64,000 nt of DNA from Paenibacillus sp. 598K (GTDB taxonomy: Bacteria; Bacillota; Bacilli; Paenibacillales; Paenibacillaceae), in assembly GCF_003851045.1 (NCBI RefSeq), contig NZ_BFBX01000016.1, positions 1,506 to 65,505 on the forward strand, written 5' to 3'. The notes under the pieces were generated by a model that saw only the letters and a list, made by a program, of their open reading frames with translations, was not told where the DNA came from and did not search any database. Both the position numbers and the translations under genes were made by a program. This document shows positions 23,300-31,693 of the stretch, in pieces; position 1 is the stretch's first letter, and every line of letters starts with the position of its first letter.

Positions 23300-24895
23300 T
23301 TAAGCCCATAGTTTCTGTAAAAAATCCCGATCGGCGAACTCGTCGAAGTTCATGTCGATTTCTTCGTAGAGCATGGCGGTCGCCATTGCGTTGATGAGTG
23401 CGACAATCAAGTCAATGCGTTCTTTGGACTTGTTTTTCATCGGCTTTATATTTTCATTCCCGTCGACTGCAATGACCACGTTACCCCAGCACCATCGGGC
23501 CGCCGGGTTGGCCTCGTGCGTCATCAGTCCCCGTTTCAAGAGTTGTTCGATTAGTTTCATGGCAGGACTCATATTCTTCATATCCTGCGGAATTTCGACC
23601 ACCTCGACGCCGCCGCGTATGAGGCGCTGCGCCAACATCCGGCTATTCCATTGGTCCGTTCCGAGCGTCGCAATCTCATGTTGCTTGTTCGCCGCCAGGA
23701 TGGAAGACTCGACAAAGTCATAGTCGACGACATTCCCCGGCGTTGTCAGCAGATGGCCGGATTCGACCCAGCGGGCGTAAGGCACACCATCATTTCGCAC
23801 CCGTTCCTTCATGTTCTCCTCGGGTATCCAGGCGTCAAAAATGAAACGCCAGTCCGGGAGTCCGTCCTGCGGCGGGAACAGGTAGCATGCTGCGGTAAGG
23901 TCAGTTGTGCTGGAGAGGTCCAGTCCTGGATAACAGCGCTTGCCGTCCAGCTCCGACCTTGCCCATTTACCAATCGTGTTATCCCATAGCGTTAATGGTT
24001 GCCAGCCGGTCTTTTTAAGCGATGTCCACTGATTAAGGCGTAACCAGCGGAACAGTTTTTCCGTAGCCGGGCTTTTTCTTGCAGCTGCGGCCTCCTTGCG
24101 CACTGATTCAATGCTGATCGTATGGCCCAAGCTCGGGTTAATCTGATACCACAGTGCCTCGTCATAGATGTCTTCCTCCGGCTTCTCCGGGTCGGTGCCG
24201 TATTCGTCCGGGATGCCGTAGATTTTGACATACCAAGACGGGTCGACCAATTCGCCGGACTGTATTCTCGATGCCTGCTCGTGGATCTCATACCCGATTG
24301 AGTGTCGATCTGGATCGTCGCCAGCCGTCGTAATGACCCACCACAGCGGCTCCCGCCGAGCCGCGCCCGAGCCGAAGGTCATAACGTCCCACAAATCGCG
24401 GTTTGGTTGAGCGTGAAGCTCGTCGAAGATGACGACGGTCGGATTAATGCCATGCTTGGTGTACGCTTCGGCCGACAGGACGGTCATGATCGTGCCGGTC
24501 TCGACGTTGATGATCTCCTTCGTGCTGTCCTTGACCTTCAACAACGCGGCAAGGTCCTGGTCCTGCTCGATCATGCCGCAAGCAGCTTTGTACACGAGTC
24601 CGGCCTGCTTTTTGTCCGCCGCGCAGCAATATATCTGCCCGCCTGGCGGATCACAGGTCAGATGATAGAGGCCGAGACCGGCAATCATCGTCGTCTTGCC
24701 GTTTTTTTTGGGCATCTCCAGGTAGGCATACCAGTATTGACGGTATCCCCACTGATCGACGGTGCCGTACACGTCCCGCAGCAAGTCCTGCTGCCACGGC
24801 TGCAGCACGAGCGGTTGACCGTAAAAGTCATCCACCGCATGCAGCATGCTCATAAACTCTATCGGCTCTTGCGCCCGTTCCTCGTCATGGGGCAT
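23300..24895 (-). CDS. Terminase large subunit
   Basis: 531 residues. The Walker A-like motif MPKKNGKTT is at 61-69 and Walker B VVIFDE at 154-159, with LHAQPNRDLWDVMTFGSGAA after it. The nuclease half begins near 300, with PGLDLSSTTDLTA as first metal-binding aspartates. This enzyme powers DNA packaging and cuts the DNA. It overlaps the small subunit gene by 11 bases. Confidence 0.94.
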   Translation of the reverse strand: MPHDEERAQEPIEFMSMLHAVDDFYGQPLVLQPWQQDLLRDVYGTVDQWGYRQYWYAYLEMPKKNGKTTMIAGLGLYHLTCDPPGGQIYCCAADKKQAGLVYKAACGMIEQDQDLAALLKVKDSTKEIINVETGTIMTVLSAEAYTKHGINPTVVIFDELHAQPNRDLWDVMTFGSGAARREPLWWVITTAGDDPDRHSIGYEIHEQASRIQSGELVDPSWYVKIYGIPDEYGTDPEKPEEDIYDEALWYQINPSLGHTISIESVRKEAAAARKSPATEKLFRWLRLNQWTSLKKTGWQPLTLWDNTIGKWARSELDGKRCYPGLDLSSTTDLTAACYLFPPQDGLPDWRFIFDAWIPEENMKERVRNDGVPYARWVESGHLLTTPGNVVDYDFVESSILAANKQHEIATLGTDQWNSRMLAQRLIRGGVEVVEIPQDMKNMSPAMKLIEQLLKRGLMTHEANPAARWCWGNVVIAVDGNENIKPMKNKSKERIDLIVALINAMATAMLYEEIDMNFDEFADRDFLQKLWA

Positions 24896-25496
24896 GGCCG
24901 CCAGCTCGCCGGTTCAAAAACTTGGACATCGCAGACGTGTCTTTCTTCTTAGGCGGCGCTGGCACGTTCTTGACCTTTGCCAGCGGGTTCAAAAAGAGGC
25001 GGTCCTGCATTTTCAACAGCATGTCCATCTTCTTATTGATGGCTGTCTCCACTTTGAGGATGCCCTCGACCGCCGCGAGCTGCGACAGGTACCGCAGCGC
25101 CTTAAGGTTGATCTCGTCGGCCTCCTCATAGCGATCAAGGTAGTCATGCAGCAACTGCTCGTCGATCGCAATCTCGGATATGCGCTGATGATGCACTAGT
25201 AACTGCTCATACTCGCTATACGTTTTACAGTAAAGCGCGAGCGTGCCGACGTCCGAGCTGGTCAACAGGGATACGCCCTGTTTGGCCGATGCCTCGTACA
25301 TCTTAATCAGCTCGCCCCACAGCTTGTTTGCGATTTTGTCATCGCGGACAAACTTCGGGCGCTTCAATTTTTTTAGGTCAGCCTCGCCAAGTTTAATTTC
25401 TGCTTCTTGGCGCTGGGCGATCTGCTCTTTGGTCAATCGGTTCGGGTTGCCCTCCGCAACGTGGAGAGCGACAGGTTTTGCATTTCTCCCTGGCAT
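24885..25496 (-). CDS. Terminase small subunit, P27 family
   Basis: 203 residues. The N-terminus (MPGRNAKPVALHVAEGNPNR) and the YCKTYSEYEQLLVHHQRISE helix are the P27-family pattern. It recognises the packaging start site; A/T-tracts and a GC hairpin just upstream (25510-25610) are a candidate for that site. Confidence 0.88.
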   Translation of the reverse strand: MPGRNAKPVALHVAEGNPNRLTKEQIAQRQEAEIKLGEADLKKLKRPKFVRDDKIANKLWGELIKMYEASAKQGVSLLTSSDVGTLALYCKTYSEYEQLLVHHQRISEIAIDEQLLHDYLDRYEEADEINLKALRYLSQLAAVEGILKVETAINKKMDMLLKMQDRLFLNPLAKVKNVPAPPKKKDTSAMSKFLNRRAGGHAP

Positions 25497-25509
25497 GCGG
25501 GCACCTCCT

Positions 25510-25613
25510 CAGATTTCGAAAAAATTTCAAAAAACGAAAAAAATTCGCGTTAAGGGGGGCGGCGGTCTCGCCGGAGGGCTTCCAAAACATTTTTGACCGC
25601 CCCCACCCCTTTA
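25510..25613. other. Phased A-tracts and GC-rich hairpin before terS
   Basis: Three A-tracts (25518-25523, 25528-25533, 25536-25542) lie 8-10 bp apart, a pattern that bends DNA. Next to them GGGCGGCGGTC (from 25556) can pair with GACCGCCCCC at 25594-25604. Bent DNA beside terS is a common site of small-terminase binding, so this is a candidate pac/cos region. No experimental link exists here. Confidence 0.4.
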
Positions 25614-25634
25614 GTCGGATAAAGCGTCATTTTG

Positions 25635-25946
25635 TCAATGATTATTTTTCGCATCAACTATCGTAGTGCCCAGCACGATCAATTCCGTGAATGGCTCAGG
25701 CTTTTGCAAACCCATGTGCGGCCCGAAGCGCTCCATCAAACTCCATAGTTGGAACGATGCATAACCCTTCTCGTCGGTACGCATCGTGAAGGGCTTGGCT
25801 GGGCCGGTCCCGTCTGTGAGAATCATGATCCGTTGCTGTTGCTTCTCATGTTGCTGCCGTAGGATTTCAATGCCTACAGGCGTTAGCTGGACCTTGACCC
25901 AATCATTGATATGCACGCCAGCTTTGACGTAGTGAGCAATGGCCAT
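25635..25946 (-). CDS. Hypothetical phage protein
   Basis: 103 residues, start ATG 25946 with AAGGATGGTG upstream. It begins MAIAHYVKAGVHINDWVKVQ and reads as a small alpha-beta protein: LTPVGIEILRQQHEKQ resembles a helix-turn-helix half, and GYASFQLWSLMERFGPHM a second helical part. No family is recognised. It sits between HNH and terS genes in the packaging module. Confidence 0.55.
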   Translation of the reverse strand: MAIAHYVKAGVHINDWVKVQLTPVGIEILRQQHEKQQQRIMILTDGTGPAKPFTMRTDEKGYASFQLWSLMERFGPHMGLQKPEPFTELIVLGTTIVDAKNNH

Positions 25947-25965
25947 ATCGTAATCACCATCCTTC

Positions 25966-26112
25966 TTATTTCAAAGCGCTCATTTGCACCATCAAGTATA
26001 GGAATCTGCCCATAGCTGCCTCAATCTCCTGCTCGTCATCACTTTCAAGCGCCTTCACCACGCCGTCGCATGTGTCGCGCAGCTTCCTGAATAGATCAAT
26101 ATTTTCCTTCAT
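25966..26112 (-). CDS. 48-residue helical protein coupled to HNH gene
   Basis: MKENIDLFRKLRDTCDGVVK then an acidic helix; ends ...MVQMSALK. The ATG overlaps the HNH stop (ATGA), which strongly suggests a real coupled gene. Function unknown. Confidence 0.62.
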   Translation of the reverse strand: MKENIDLFRKLRDTCDGVVKALESDDEQEIEAAMGRFLYLMVQMSALK

Positions 26113-26459
26113 CGTCCGAATCCTCCATCCTCTTGGACCGTCTTCCTGCTATGGCAGGAGCTACAGAGCGCCTGCCAATTGGCCTCGCTCCAGAACAGTA
26201 CCTCATTGCCCTTGTGGGCCTTGATATGATCGACCACGGTAGCGGCCGAGATAGTACCGCTCTGCATACACGCAACACACAGTTGATGCTCGGCAAGGTA
26301 TCGATCCCTGGCGAGCCTCCACCTATGGCCGTAACCACGGCTAGCAGATGTGCCGCGTCGCTTATCGGACTCTCGCTGATGCTTCTTACAGTATCGATGC
26401 TTGTCGACCAGATCGCGGCATCCCGGTTTGCTACATGGGCGCTTCGGTTTTTGCGGCAT
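26109..26459 (-). CDS. HNH endonuclease, packaging-associated
   Basis: 116 residues from ATG 26459. The N-terminal zinc-binding cysteines (CSKPGCRDLVDKHRYCKKH), CVACMQSG, the VVDHIKAHKGNEVLFWSEAN box and the closing LCSSCHSRKT form a complete HNH/zinc-finger nuclease. In HK97-like and many other phages such an HNH protein is next to the terminase and is needed for cutting at cos. Confidence 0.9.
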   Translation of the reverse strand: MPQKPKRPCSKPGCRDLVDKHRYCKKHQRESDKRRGTSASRGYGHRWRLARDRYLAEHQLCVACMQSGTISAATVVDHIKAHKGNEVLFWSEANWQALCSSCHSRKTVQEDGGFGR

Positions 26460-26475
26460 GGTACACCTCATTTCG

Positions 26476-26631
26476 TTTATGCAGCCCGATTTATAGGCCG
26501 TGCATATTTATGCATGCGATTGACTAGATATCGCGTCGGCCGGAACCCTTGAAAACACTGGCTTTTTCCGACCTCAATTCGAGCTTTTGCCCCCTCGAAA
26601 AGACCTCTTCTTCTGCTGAATGCATAAATAT
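26476..26631. repeat. Inverted 12-bp repeat upstream of HNH-terminase operon
   Basis: ATATTTATGCAT at 26504-26515 and its exact reverse complement ATGCATAAATAT at 26620-26631 frame a 104-bp stretch, with a third partial copy TTTATGCA at 26476-26483. The region precedes the HNH start at 26459 and follows the terminator of the recombinase gene, so it probably holds the packaging-operon promoter and regulator sites. Confidence 0.55.
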
Positions 26632-26677
26632 CGACTTCCTCATATCTTGTTAGTGAGCGGAACTCACGGAAATGCTA

Positions 26678-26702
26678 AAAAGCCTTATTCTATAAGGCTC
26701 CG
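26678..26702 (-). terminator. Terminator after tyrosine recombinase gene
   Basis: Minus strand GCCTTAT-AGA-ATAAGGC followed by TTTTTAGC. It closes the early/middle leftward transcript before the packaging operon. Confidence 0.72.
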
Positions 26703-26748
26703 TGGGGCATTCCTAGATTCAGTTCCACACTCTCTTAACGAAGTGAAG

Positions 26749-27291
26749 TCATAGGCCAAAATCGTTCATGGCGGCATCCATCATGTCCTGATCCATGCCA
26801 ATATAGCGCATGGTGATGGACTTGTCTGAGTGGTTGAGCATCTTCTGCACAAGTGTTATGTCCTTAGTTTTTTGGTATAGATGATAGGCCCATGTTTTCC
26901 GTAACGTGTGCGTTCCGATGTCGACTAACTTGAACTCGTCGGCGACAAGGCGCATGATTTTATAAGCCATGTCCCTTTGGATCGGCTTGCCCTTCCCTTG
27001 CCTGGACGGGAAGAGATAGGCATTTTTGTCCATTCCTTCCGTGTAGCGCCTTAACTCCTGTTTCAGTACGGGCGTCAACTTCAAGATTTTCCTTTTCCCC
27101 GTCTTCATCTCACGCATAACCAGATGCTCGCCTTGAACATCCTTCACGCGGAAACTGAGAATATCCTGTATGCGAAGCCCGGTATTAATCCCAAACACAA
27201 AAAGCATGTAATTGCGATGGCTCCAATCCATGAGGAATTGCTTAATCTCTTCGATGACTTGCGTATCGCGGATCGGCTGGACGAAGTTCAT
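26749..27291 (-). CDS. Short tyrosine recombinase (catalytic domain only)
   Basis: 180 residues. All catalytic residues are visible: Arg in INTGLRIQD (near 40), Lys in MREMKTGKRK, HTLRKT (near 128), LNHSDKS and the nucleophile Tyr in MRYIGM near 163. There is no N-terminal core-binding domain, which normally adds about 100 residues. The prophage's own integrase is the serine enzyme, so this protein probably has another role, such as resolving multimers or acting near packaging. Similar short recombinases occur before terminase genes in other Gram-positive phages. Confidence 0.87.
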   Translation of the reverse strand: MNFVQPIRDTQVIEEIKQFLMDWSHRNYMLFVFGINTGLRIQDILSFRVKDVQGEHLVMREMKTGKRKILKLTPVLKQELRRYTEGMDKNAYLFPSRQGKGKPIQRDMAYKIMRLVADEFKLVDIGTHTLRKTWAYHLYQKTKDITLVQKMLNHSDKSITMRYIGMDQDMMDAAMNDFGL

Positions 27292-27297
27292 TCTTCC

Positions 27298-27531
27298 TCA
27301 CCTCACATTGCCAAGCGCTTGGGATTTCTCCTTTACGCATCGCACTTTCGAACAGACTTGCTTAACGCCTGTCCACTTTCCCCATATACAGCCTCTGCAA
27401 AGCTCCGGTTGCTCAGGAGGCTTTCTGTCGACAACCCACAATTTTTGTTGCTTCAAAAAGCGTCCCTCCTTGTCTGTTCGTATGTCTACCGGATCGCGTC
27501 CGATGGACAGACCAATAGACATTAAAGACAT
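27298..27531 (-). CDS. Small cysteine-motif phage protein
   Basis: 77 residues. The pattern CRGCIWGKWTGVKQVC then KVRC gives four cysteines for a probable zinc site; the N-terminus repeats SLMSIGLSIGRD. The 3' end contains palindrome copy C and stops 6 bases before the recombinase start. Function unknown. Confidence 0.55.
   Translation of the reverse strand: MSLMSIGLSIGRDPVDIRTDKEGRFLKQQKLWVVDRKPPEQPELCRGCIWGKWTGVKQVCSKVRCVKEKSQALGNVR
27311..27322. repeat. Dispersed phage palindrome, copy C
   Basis: Perfect CCAAGCGCTTGG, followed by GATTT, 19 bases upstream of the recombinase start codon. Confidence 0.65.
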
Positions 27532-27624
27532 TAAAGGGTTTCTAACCCTGCCTCATCTCCATACGCTCGCGTTAACCGCTAAGGTCCATTAGACCCACCG
27601 CATGGCCGAGTGCCTACAATGATA

Positions 27625-27682
27625 AAGGTACAGTAGACATTACCTGAGCTGGATTAGCTCTCTGTAATATCTACTGTACCTT
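27625..27682. repeat. Long imperfect inverted repeat / RNA hairpin
   Basis: AAGGTACAGTAGACATTAC (27625-27643) and GTAATATCTACTGTACCTT (27664-27682) are complementary at 18 of 19 positions. The 20-base loop itself holds GAGCT-ggatt-AGCTC. It lies between the ArpU-like gene and the cysteine-motif gene and codes for nothing I can recognise. It could be a terminator-less structural RNA, an origin-like cruciform or a regulator site. Confidence 0.72.
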
Positions 27683-27734
27683 ATGTGGTTACATATAACA
27701 GTGGCAGAGTACACGCAAAATACATGCACGTTTT

Positions 27735-28133
27735 TCACATCATTTTAAGGGCGTCGGCAATGACGCGGATGCCCTCTGACAGCTTGCGGTTCACCGTTGA
27801 CTCGTCCCAGGGCTGGAAGTGGGCGACCGTCCATTTATTTGTATTGCCTTCGATGTACCTGCATTCTATAACTTCTTTTATACTTTTGTCTACGATCATC
27901 TGGACTGCACAATGCAAGTCATTCAACCGATTTAGCTTTTTACGGTATTCTACGATCTTCATTGGAGCCATGCGATGGATGCCGCGATGCTCCAGCGCCA
28001 AAAGCTGCATGCGGTCTTTATAGTAGCTTTCCAGCTCTCTTTTGACCTGGCATATCTCGTTTTTCGTCGGCCGAGGAAAAAACTCTAGCTGCTCGATTGT
28101 TCCTTGATTGCTTGCGGCGGATGTGTCACCCAT
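27735..28133 (-). CDS. ArpU/RinA-like late transcription regulator
   Basis: 132 residues. The C-terminal CRYIEGNTNKWTVAHFQPWD with STVNRKLSEGIRVIADAL is a sigma-region-4-like helix-turn-helix, preceded by a helical YRKKLNRLNDLHCAVQ region. This is the pattern of ArpU-family phage regulators, which switch on packaging and lysis operons. The position just before the packaging module fits. Confidence 0.7.
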   Translation of the reverse strand: MGDTSAASNQGTIEQLEFFPRPTKNEICQVKRELESYYKDRMQLLALEHRGIHRMAPMKIVEYRKKLNRLNDLHCAVQMIVDKSIKEVIECRYIEGNTNKWTVAHFQPWDESTVNRKLSEGIRVIADALKMM

Positions 28134-28360
28134 ACGAATCCTAGCCCTCCTTTTGATAGTGGCTGCTCCAGGATGTAGGCGTATCCCTTCGGGATGTATT
28201 CGCCTACCGCGACCCGGAGCCGACCGAACTTCGTTATAATGTGATCTTCGGCAATGTCGGCCTGCCGGGAGACGTATAAGACCAAACGGCCAATGTGCTT
28301 CCCGCTTTTAAGCATCGGCCGCAGCTTGTACTCGATGTATGCAATCACTCGCTCATTCAT
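28085..28360 (-). CDS. Hypothetical protein between dnaB and arpU-like genes
   Basis: 91 residues from ATG 28360, 4 bases after the dnaB stop. A compact alpha-beta sequence with YIEYKLRPMLKSGKHIGRLV and a GLGFVWVTHPPQAI end. Overlaps the following gene by 49 bases. No family recognised. Confidence 0.6.
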   Translation of the reverse strand: MNERVIAYIEYKLRPMLKSGKHIGRLVLYVSRQADIAEDHIITKFGRLRVAVGEYIPKGYAYILEQPLSKGGLGFVWVTHPPQAIKEQSSS

Positions 28361-28364
28361 GGCG

Positions 28365-29744
28365 TCACGCTCCCCGGTGCATGTCCGGGATCGGTTTGCC
28401 GTTGGTCGGCGTTGGCTGATGCGAGCGGTCCAGGCCGACAAACTTGTTGAAGTTTTTCAGGAAGGCCAGTTCTACCGTTCCGATCGGGCCGTTACGCTGC
28501 TTGGCAAGGTTGATTTCTATAATGTTCTTCTTCTCCGACTCCTTGTCGTAGTAGTCGTCGCGGTACAGGAATGCGACGATATCCGCATCCTGCTCGATCG
28601 ATCCGGACTCCCTCAGGTCCGACATCATCGGCCGCTTGTCCTGGCGCTGCTCCACGCCCCGACTGAGCTGTGACAAAGCGATAACCGGGACGTCCAGCTC
28701 TCGGGCGAGCTGCTTCAACGTCCGCGAAATGTCCGACACCTCTTGCTGCCGGTTTTCTCCGTTTTTTCCTCGACCGGCGATAAGCTGGAGATAGTCGATG
28801 ACGATCAGGCCCAGCCCCTCGGACTTGTGCAATCGACGGCATTTGGCGGCAATCTCTCGCACGGTGAGGGCGGGCGAGTCGTCTATAAAAATCCTAGAGT
28901 CGGCAACGGTGCTGATGGCCATAGTTAGGTTCTCCCAATCTTGCCCCGCCATATAGCCGGTCCGCAGCTTCATCGCCTCGATGTGACCCTCGGATGACAG
29001 CATCCGCTGCACAAGTTGATTAGCCGACATCTCTAGCGAGAAAACGGCGACCGCCTCTTTGCCTTTAATGCCTGCGGCCTGCGCCAGATTCAGCGCAAAT
29101 GCCGTCTTGCCGACTGACGGGCGAGCTGCGACGATGATTAGATCGCTCTTTTGCCATCCGCTCGTCAGCTTGTCCAAGTCTCGATAGCCGGACGCGACGC
29201 CGGTCACCTCATCGCCATAATTGGCGTATCGATCTTCTACCGCCTCCATGACCTCGATAGCCGCTTCTTTTGCCGTCTTAAAATCTCGCGATCGCACCGA
29301 CTTGTCCGACAGTTCGAAAGCATCCGTTTGGATGTCCGCAATCAAGGCTCGCGGATCGCTGCCGGACCAGGCCGCTCGGAGCTGACGCTGCAACATTAGG
29401 ATCGTCTCCCGGTGCAAATGCTTTTCATGGACAAGGCCCACATAATGGCCGATGTTTGCGGCTGTCGGTACGCCTCCGACCAGCTTGGCAAGGTAAGTAA
29501 CACCGCCGACGTTAAGCAACTCGTTTTCGTCCTGGAGCTGCGATGTCAGCGTCACCAGGTCGACCGGCTTGCCCTTGTCTATTAGGTGCTGCATCGATCG
29601 GTAAATGATCTGATGCTCGTTGGAATGGAAATGCTCCGGCTGCAGCAGTTCCGCGCCCTCCATGTGCTGATTGAGCAGCACGGCACCGAGAACCGCCTGC
29701 TCGGCATCGATATTGCTGGGCAACAGCATTGCGTTATCGTCCAC
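28365..29744 (-). CDS. Replicative DNA helicase, DnaB-like
   Basis: 459 residues. The N-terminal DnaB domain (AEQAVLGAVLLNQH) is followed by the RecA-like domain with Walker A AARPSVGKTAF at 207-217 and the VIDYLQLI Walker B; the later LSQLSRGVEQRQDKRPMMSD is the arginine-finger region. It unwinds DNA at phage forks. It overlaps the G39P-like gene by 11 bases, as helicase and loader often do. Confidence 0.95.
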   Translation of the reverse strand: MDDNAMLLPSNIDAEQAVLGAVLLNQHMEGAELLQPEHFHSNEHQIIYRSMQHLIDKGKPVDLVTLTSQLQDENELLNVGGVTYLAKLVGGVPTAANIGHYVGLVHEKHLHRETILMLQRQLRAAWSGSDPRALIADIQTDAFELSDKSVRSRDFKTAKEAAIEVMEAVEDRYANYGDEVTGVASGYRDLDKLTSGWQKSDLIIVAARPSVGKTAFALNLAQAAGIKGKEAVAVFSLEMSANQLVQRMLSSEGHIEAMKLRTGYMAGQDWENLTMAISTVADSRIFIDDSPALTVREIAAKCRRLHKSEGLGLIVIDYLQLIAGRGKNGENRQQEVSDISRTLKQLARELDVPVIALSQLSRGVEQRQDKRPMMSDLRESGSIEQDADIVAFLYRDDYYDKESEKKNIIEINLAKQRNGPIGTVELAFLKNFNKFVGLDRSHQPTPTNGKPIPDMHRGA

Positions 29745-30090
29745 GTAACTCCTCCACCTTTCTGCGTTGTTCTTCGGTCGGGGGGACGGCTTTGCGCCGC
29801 ATGTCGTCCCACATCTCCAACGTAACCGCCCCGGCCGCCTGCTGCTGCTCGTAATATCGCTCCAGTTCCGTCTTGACTTTGGCGAGCGCCCCAGGATGCG
29901 GCGCGAAGCGATTGTCTGGCAGTGATGCGTATTCCTTCAGCTTGGCTATAGCAAAGTCAAGCGGCGTATGCTGCAAGACGGCTTGCCACTTGTCGATCAT
30001 GCCCTCGGGATCAGCGGATACCCTGCGCTCGTAGGACGGGTAGTAGCTTATGATTTCGTCAAACAATTGACCTGTCTCTGCTCGGTTCAT
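29734..30090 (-). CDS. Helicase loader/inhibitor, G39P-like
   Basis: 118 residues. The N-terminal helical YYPSYERRVSADPEGMIDKW and HPGALAKVKTELERYY match the SPP1 G39P-type proteins, which bind the phage DnaB helicase and load it. Its stop overlaps the start of dnaB, and its start overlaps the DnaD-like gene's stop (ATGA). Confidence 0.75.
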   Translation of the reverse strand: MNRAETGQLFDEIISYYPSYERRVSADPEGMIDKWQAVLQHTPLDFAIAKLKEYASLPDNRFAPHPGALAKVKTELERYYEQQQAAGAVTLEMWDDMRRKAVPPTEEQRRKVEELRGR

Positions 30091-30824
30091 TCCATTTCCC
30101 TCCCGATTTCGGCGAATGACTTCTTCGCCGGGCGCTGGCCGGGCGAGCTGGCGGCGGCCTGCTTGCGCTGGTCGTATACCGCATCAATGGCAATGGCCTC
30201 CGACAGCGTCTTTGCTCCCCCGCGAAAATAGTCGTCAACGATCCGCAAAATGAACTTGAAATTATACCCGACCGACGAAGCCCCTGCTCGCTCGATTGCC
30301 CGAACAATGACAGCCTCGTCCATCCCGTCATGATCGATGTAGCTACCCAGCGTTTCCGCTTGCTTGGGATTGATCGGGTGCCCGAATACTCGTTTATGAG
30401 CTGCAGCAAATGGCTCGTATTGTGATGAAGAAGATGAAGAAGAGTCTTTTAAATCTTTTATAGAGTGCCCCCTACCGTAGTCCGTTCTGTCGTCCCTCTC
30501 GTAGTCCCTGCTGTTGTCCATTCTGTTGTCCTTTTTGAACAATCGGGAAATGATGATACGGTATTTCCCGGCCTTGTTTGCCCTTGCTGACTTCTTATAA
30601 TGAAGCAAGTCAGATTCAATAAGCGTCTGACGAGCAAGTTCAAATTGCTTTCTGCTTACTCCAGCGTTCGCCTGCAGCACTTCGCTGCGGACAGTGAATT
30701 CTTCCGGCCACCCAGCCTTATTACAAGCAGCCGTCAATTCAAGCCACAATGCAATTGCGCTGGCAGGCAAAGGATTCACTTCCTTCCATCGTTGGAAAGC
30801 GAGGATCAGTTCCAGGTAATTCAT
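30087..30824 (-). CDS. Replication initiation protein, DnaD-like
   Basis: 245 residues. The N-terminal winged-helix part (SAIALWLELTAACNKAGWPE, then SRKQFELARQTLIESDLLHY) is followed by a low-complexity linker with seven serines (about 130-136) and a C-terminal helical domain ending near YNFKFILRIVDDYFRGGA. This resembles phage DnaD/G38P-type initiators; the phage origin often lies inside the linker coding sequence. Confidence 0.75.
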   Translation of the reverse strand: MNYLELILAFQRWKEVNPLPASAIALWLELTAACNKAGWPEEFTVRSEVLQANAGVSRKQFELARQTLIESDLLHYKKSARANKAGKYRIIISRLFKKDNRMDNSRDYERDDRTDYGRGHSIKDLKDSSSSSSSQYEPFAAAHKRVFGHPINPKQAETLGSYIDHDGMDEAVIVRAIERAGASSVGYNFKFILRIVDDYFRGGAKTLSEAIAIDAVYDQRKQAAASSPGQRPAKKSFAEIGREME

Positions 30825-30837
30825 GCTGTTTCAACCC

Positions 30838-31143
30838 CTAGCGACTTTTGATGACGTGAGATAGGGCCTCACCTTTTGCTTTGAGTCGCAAAATACGCTC
30901 ATTACGAGATTCCATCTTTGCAATGAACTTTCTCGTCTCTCGCAAGACTTTACGGTCAAAGTCGATGCCCAAAATCCGGTCCAAGGGCGTGTAATATACG
31001 TTTCTAACCTCGGTTTCCCCATTGACGACATGATGCTGGCACCGCAACTGGAACCAACCCTCTGAAAGATATTTCATCTTGATGTTCCATACTTCCCACA
31101 GTCCCCACGCGCAAGCAGGCGGCAGAAGATTATCTCTGTGCAT
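30838..31143 (-). CDS. Hypothetical basic protein
   Basis: 101 residues from ATG 31143, which overlaps the preceding gene's end by 14 bases. Carries an HHVVNGETEVRNVYYTPLDR region and a C-terminal basic helix (RETRKFIAKMESRNERILRL). No family recognised. Confidence 0.5.
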   Translation of the reverse strand: MHRDNLLPPACAWGLWEVWNIKMKYLSEGWFQLRCQHHVVNGETEVRNVYYTPLDRILGIDFDRKVLRETRKFIAKMESRNERILRLKAKGEALSHVIKSR

Positions 31144-31681
31144 GGGGCAGTACTCCCTTCGGTTCTGGCAGGGGCAAGGTAAAAGGTGTCCAGTGCGTAT
31201 GGTAGTCCGGCCAGTCGGAGTCCAACGGTGATCCGCAATACGGAGCTTCCTCGATTGGAAACGTCCACCAAAGCGCATCCCCATAATCCTCGTGCCATTC
31301 TTCTATGGGACGGGCTATCCTTATGGAGTCTGGAGGCTCTGTCTCATCCAAATACATGTCAATTGCGGTTCGGGAGCAATACTGGAGGATATCGGCAAGC
31401 CAATCCATAACCTCCTCCTGTTGCTCTAAGGACAGCTCATTAACGCAAGGAGGCGGTGTGAAGTTGTCATCATCGTACGTTTCGATCCTGCTGCAATATG
31501 TGACAATGGCTTCCACGTCTGGCCTTGGCTGCGCGGCTTGCGCCATATCCTGCACGCCCTGCGCAATCCTGCGCATCGCTTCCATGTCCACAGCCTGGAC
31601 GATCTGCCCCGCCGCGTTGCGCGTGACCCATACGGTTTCAATCTTCCAGGCGCTCCCGTCCTGGTTCAATTCGTTATTCAT
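31130..31681 (-). CDS. Hypothetical acidic early protein
   Basis: 183 residues. N-terminus resembles a small beta fold (WKIETVWVTRNAAGQIVQAV), then helical and strongly acidic and proline/tryptophan-rich parts (EEWHEDYGDALWWTFPIEEA). Acidic proteins of this type in phages may mimic DNA or inhibit host proteins, but nothing here proves it. Confidence 0.5.
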   Translation of the reverse strand: MNNELNQDGSAWKIETVWVTRNAAGQIVQAVDMEAMRRIAQGVQDMAQAAQPRPDVEAIVTYCSRIETYDDDNFTPPPCVNELSLEQQEEVMDWLADILQYCSRTAIDMYLDETEPPDSIRIARPIEEWHEDYGDALWWTFPIEEAPYCGSPLDSDWPDYHTHWTPFTLPLPEPKGVLPHAQR

Positions 31682-31693
31682 ATCCGATCCCCC

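Noticed and set aside
27535..27600. Possible tRNA because of AGGGTT-tct-AACCCT
   Set aside because: No TTCGA-type T loop or acceptor stem can be formed around it.
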